A stretch of DNA of 8,724 bases, from the NCBI GenBank assembly GCA_900556095.1, contig USNU01000045.1:1-8724 (forward strand). The letters are read 5' to 3'. Each line of letters begins with the position of its first letter. The first letter of the stretch is position 1. Shown one piece after another: positions 6,228 through 8,724 of the stretch. Origin of the DNA: an uncultured Bacteroidales bacterium (GTDB lineage: Bacteria > Bacteroidota > Bacteroidia > Bacteroidales > Paludibacteraceae). Both the position numbers and the translations under genes were made by a program. The notes beneath the pieces are model-generated. The model had not been told where the DNA came from. It worked only from the letters and a program-made list of their open reading frames with translations, and did not search any database.

Positions 6228-7000
6228 AATTTCTGTATTCCGTTTTTGCAGACAATTTGATTAGCGGCTTGCAACTGCTTGCAGTACACCATATTCTCGT
6301 CATGGTTCGTCCAATTCTCTTTGTGGTAAAGGTGATATTGCACGGCTAAATTCTTGACGGACACTATTTTGCATCCGTTGCGTTGCATTCGCCATTCAAT
6401 GTCATAATCCTCTCCCGTTGCGGGCAAAAGATAGTTCTCGTCAAAACCGTTTATTGCCATAAGGTCTGTACGCGAAAGCGACATATTACTGCCTATCAAG
6501 TGTTTTGCTCCGCGTCTCAGCCATTGGGCTCCGTATAAGAAAAAGCCCTCCTCAACATGACTGCACCCTCGCGGACAGACCAGATACGGCAATAGGCAAG
6601 GAACCTTGCCAGTCTGCATTACCCTCTCCGATAATGCGGCACTTAGGCGCACGCGTTTCCCTGCAAGGATGGTACCACTTTGCGCATATTTTATGTGCAT
6701 TTCCACAAAGCGCGGGTGCAACACACAATCGCCGTCCACAAATATCAGCCAATCTGTGCGTGCAGCCGCCACAGCCCTGTTGAGAGCGCGCTCTTTGCGC
6801 CATCCGGTGTCGTCTTGTGTCAGATGTCGCATCTTCCACGGAAATGCATATCCGTTGATAAATGCTGCCATATTTCTATCCTCCCCATCCTCGGAGAGAA
6901 TCAACTCAAAGTCCTGTTCCGTCTGCTGCTCCAGACTATGTAACACGGCTTCTAATGCGCGTACATTCTTATATATGGAAACAATTACCGTTGCTTTCAT
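6224..7000 (-). CDS. GT2 family glycosyltransferase (second of a similar pair by position)
   Basis: This 258-residue GT-A enzyme follows the same plan as the product of 5406-6227: TVIVSIYKNV at the N-terminus; LILSEDGED (33-41); QDDTGWRKERALNRAV (62-77); the DxD motif FVDGDC (87-92); AGKRV (113-117); IGSNMSL (169-175); NGFDENY (184-190); TGEDYDIEWR (195-204); and VQYHLYHK (220-227). A cysteine-containing stretch at 135-146 (CLLPYLVCPRGC) is not matched in the neighbour. It overlaps the upstream GT2-kinase gene (ATGA at 6997-7000) and the downstream GT2 gene (ATGA at 6224-6227). This supports the start at 7000 and translational coupling. The role is presumably addition of one sugar to an LPS core or other surface glycan; the specificity cannot be read from the sequence. 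Confidence 0.9.
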   Translation of the reverse strand: MKATVIVSIYKNVRALEAVLHSLEQQTEQDFELILSEDGEDRNMAAFINGYAFPWKMRHLTQDDTGWRKERALNRAVAAARTDWLIFVDGDCVLHPRFVEMHIKYAQSGTILAGKRVRLSAALSERVMQTGKVPCLLPYLVCPRGCSHVEEGFFLYGAQWLRRGAKHLIGSNMSLSRTDLMAINGFDENYLLPATGEDYDIEWRMQRNGCKIVSVKNLAVQYHLYHKENWTNHDENMVYCKQLQAANQIVCKNGIQKL

Positions 7001-8403
7001 AAGTTGGTAATTCCTTGTTTTATATGTTTATACCAACGATGTGCGATGATATATTCGGCAGCATATGCGGGATCAATCCCCATAGTCTTTGCATAAGCAG
7101 TAGCCATAGTGCGCAGGGCATCGCGGTCGATATTGAGCCGCTCAAAATTGCGCATCCCTTGTTCTATTCCTATATGCCGATAGAAACGGATACGATTCAA
7201 ATCTATCATTTCCACTTTACTTCCATCTTCATTAAACAGAATATTTCCACCTGAATAATCCTTATGCAACACACCTTGTTGATGTAAAGCCGCCGTAAAC
7301 TTACCTATCGCTGTCAGGATTTTCTCCCTATTAGGAAAATCCTTGTTGCCAATTAACTCGTTGAATGTATGCTTGCACTCCGATTCGCAGCACACATACC
7401 AACTCTCACGTAAGATACCTGCATAGCGTATCTCGCGGTATGCGACAGGTTCGGGCGTGAGAGAATGTAAGCATTGGGCATATTCGTAAGACCGACGTGC
7501 TTTCGATTTGACAAGCAGCCCATAGATAATACCCCGCAAAAGAGAGGGCGTGGCAAACTGTTTGGAGACAAATCCGTTGTACCGCCGCAGCGTGTTGCGC
7601 CCTTGGTGAATGATGTCGCCGGACTGCCAATGCATGTAATTGCCCACTATATAGTCGGTTCGAAAGAAGTTGAAGAACCGCGACCAAGAGCGATGGTAGT
7701 GTAAGGGACCACCGAGATAATGCTGCATATATGCGGGGTGCCGGCGATTGACAGCATCCACGATAGCCCGTTTACGCTGCTTGGCATTCGCTCGCCGTGA
7801 ACCACGGCGGACACGGTAGAATAGTCCCACTTCGTCCAACAAGTGGTAGGTACCGCCCAACTCCATCATGCTCAACCAGAAATCCCAGTCCTCACGATAG
7901 ATGTCCTGCTCACAGAAACCGCCTGCCCGTTCCCAATCCGCTTTGCGGAACAAGGATGTAACGGGTATCATATTCTTTCGCGCCAAGAGAGCATGTGAGA
8001 AGCGCGGCAGTTTCCACGGCTTATCCACATCGCCAAACATCCGCGCATGGCAACCTACTACACGTACATCCGGTTGCTGTTCAAGCACTTGCACAGCATG
8101 TTCAATGTAGGTAGTACCGATTTTATCGTCCGCGTCCACGGGCAAGATATAGGTACCATGTGCCTCGCGGATAGCATGATTGCGTGCCACAGAGACCCCG
8201 GCATTGGTTTGCTGTAACACACGGCAGTTGTCGTGTTCACGGGCATAAGCAGTGATGATGGCCAGACTATCGTCGGTACTGGCATCGTCCACCATCACTA
8301 TTTCCAAAGGGCGATAGGTAGACGCCTGCACGCTATCCAACGTCTCGCGGATAAAAGGTGCTGCGTTATATACAGGTATGATGACGCTAACGAGTGGCTT
8401 CAT
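6997..8403 (-). CDS. Fused GT2 glycosyltransferase and lipopolysaccharide kinase (Kdo/WaaP-like) protein
   Basis: A 468-residue, two-domain protein. Residues 1 to about 230 form a GT2 domain: SVIIPVYNAAPFI, VDDASTDDS (38-46), NAGVSVARNHAI (67-78), DADD metal motif (90-93), and EDWDFWL (171-177) with the conserved Glu-Asp. Residues about 265-465 form an LPS kinase domain of the Kdo/WaaP (InaA-like) family: GRNTLRRY, VSKQF with the likely ATP-binding Lys281, KSKARRSYEYA (299-309) with the helix-C Glu, TPEPVAY, the catalytic-loop motif LHKDYSGGNIL (379-389; Asp382, Asn387), and DLNR (401-404) in the metal-binding DFG position. All kinase key residues are present. The start at 8403 lies in an ATGA overlap with the upstream gene and directly precedes the GT2 first strand, so a longer start at 8475 is not needed. 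The predicted role is to add a sugar and phosphorylate that sugar or a neighbouring one in the LPS core. Confidence 0.85.
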   Translation of the reverse strand: MKPLVSVIIPVYNAAPFIRETLDSVQASTYRPLEIVMVDDASTDDSLAIITAYAREHDNCRVLQQTNAGVSVARNHAIREAHGTYILPVDADDKIGTTYIEHAVQVLEQQPDVRVVGCHARMFGDVDKPWKLPRFSHALLARKNMIPVTSLFRKADWERAGGFCEQDIYREDWDFWLSMMELGGTYHLLDEVGLFYRVRRGSRRANAKQRKRAIVDAVNRRHPAYMQHYLGGPLHYHRSWSRFFNFFRTDYIVGNYMHWQSGDIIHQGRNTLRRYNGFVSKQFATPSLLRGIIYGLLVKSKARRSYEYAQCLHSLTPEPVAYREIRYAGILRESWYVCCESECKHTFNELIGNKDFPNREKILTAIGKFTAALHQQGVLHKDYSGGNILFNEDGSKVEMIDLNRIRFYRHIGIEQGMRNFERLNIDRDALRTMATAYAKTMGIDPAYAAEYIIAHRWYKHIKQGITNL

Positions 8404-8724
8404 ATTCGATCTTTGTGTTGGGTGAGTTTGCGCCAATAGTAGAGAAAGGGATTCTTGTATTTGAGCAACTTCCACGGACGCGATGAATGGGGGCGGTGCA
8501 AAACAGGATTGTTGGTCATCAAACGGTTCTCCAACCCGAGTGCAGTGGACCGGTGGGTGATGAAGACATCATACCAGTTCTTGGTAGGATCGAGTTGCAT
8601 GAAGTCGTAAGCATGCAGGAACTCATTGGTAATCAGAGTGCAGCAAAAACTGAACCGTTTCTTTGTGGTATGCACGCCACAACTCCAACGATGAGCATAG
8701 TCGTAGGGATAGTTGATGTTACCC
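8400..8724 (-). CDS. Unidentified protein, C-terminal part only, first visible gene of the glycan operon
   Basis: The frame is open from the window edge to the TGA at 8400-8402, giving the last 107 residues. No family is recognised with confidence. The fragment is rich in aromatic and basic residues, beginning GNINYPYDYAHRWSCGVH, then TKKRFSFCCTLI, and ending with a strongly basic stretch, RPWKLLKYKNPFLYYWRKL. Two Cys (CC) and several His are present. No transmembrane segment or signal is visible in this part. A GTG at 8673-8675 lies in frame, but reading continues open above it, so it is probably not the start. The ATGA overlap with the GT2-kinase gene and the gene company suggest another glycosyltransferase or glycan-modifying enzyme; this is inference from context only. 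Confidence 0.7.
   Translation of the reverse strand, partial: GNINYPYDYAHRWSCGVHTTKKRFSFCCTLITNEFLHAYDFMQLDPTKNWYDVFITHRSTALGLENRLMTNNPVLHRPHSSRPWKLLKYKNPFLYYWRKLTQHKDRI

Noticed and set aside
8404..8475. Longer start for the GT2-kinase gene at 8475
   Set aside because: The extra 24 residues lie inside the upstream gene, do not resemble a GT2 N-terminus, and the start at 8403 gives the standard SVIIPVYN beginning plus the same ATGA overlap seen at the other junctions.

Overview
The window most likely comes from a member of the Bacteroidales (phylum Bacteroidota); the genus cannot be read from the sequence. The signs are an outer-membrane receptor-type barrel of the kind common in that phylum, A-rich leaders with no clear Shine-Dalgarno sequence, glycosyltransferase and LPS-kinase types familiar there, and very tight ATGA gene overlaps. 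No tRNA, rRNA, CRISPR array or mobile element was seen.

Layout. (1) 1-662, plus strand: the 3' two thirds of dnaJ, from the zinc-finger region to the stop. (2) 659-3137, plus strand: a gene overlapping dnaJ by ATGA and encoding a secreted TonB-dependent-receptor-like outer-membrane barrel. It is split into two reading frames by a +1 frameshift between 2421 and 2500; without the shift it would encode about 825 residues. (3) 3138-3300: a 163-bp intergenic region with a terminator-like hairpin over the upstream stop codon, a perfect 11-bp tandem repeat, further direct and inverted repeats, and a small hairpin with a GTGA loop just before the next start. (4) 3301-4608, plus strand: a polytopic membrane protein of the O-antigen ligase/polymerase superfamily. 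(5) 4555-8724, minus strand: an operon of at least five genes. In transcription order these are an unidentified C-terminal fragment (cut by the window end), a fused GT2 glycosyltransferase-LPS kinase, two similar GT2 enzymes, and an RfbF/WbbL-like (rhamnosyltransferase-type) GT2. Each junction is a 4-base ATGA overlap. The last gene runs tail-to-tail into the ligase gene and overlaps it by 54 bp.

How the parts fit (inference). Regions 4 and 5 look like a surface-glycan locus, most plausibly LPS core and/or O-antigen. The GT2 enzymes would build the glycan at the cytoplasmic face, the kinase domain would phosphorylate a sugar (Kdo or heptose type), and the membrane protein would ligate or polymerise O-antigen at the periplasmic face. 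The dnaJ-barrel pair is a separate unit. The points most worth a second look are the GT2-kinase fusion, the frameshifted barrel gene coupled to dnaJ, the antisense overlap of the ligase and glycosyltransferase genes, and the repeat-dense leader of the ligase gene. None of these alone demonstrates a new system.
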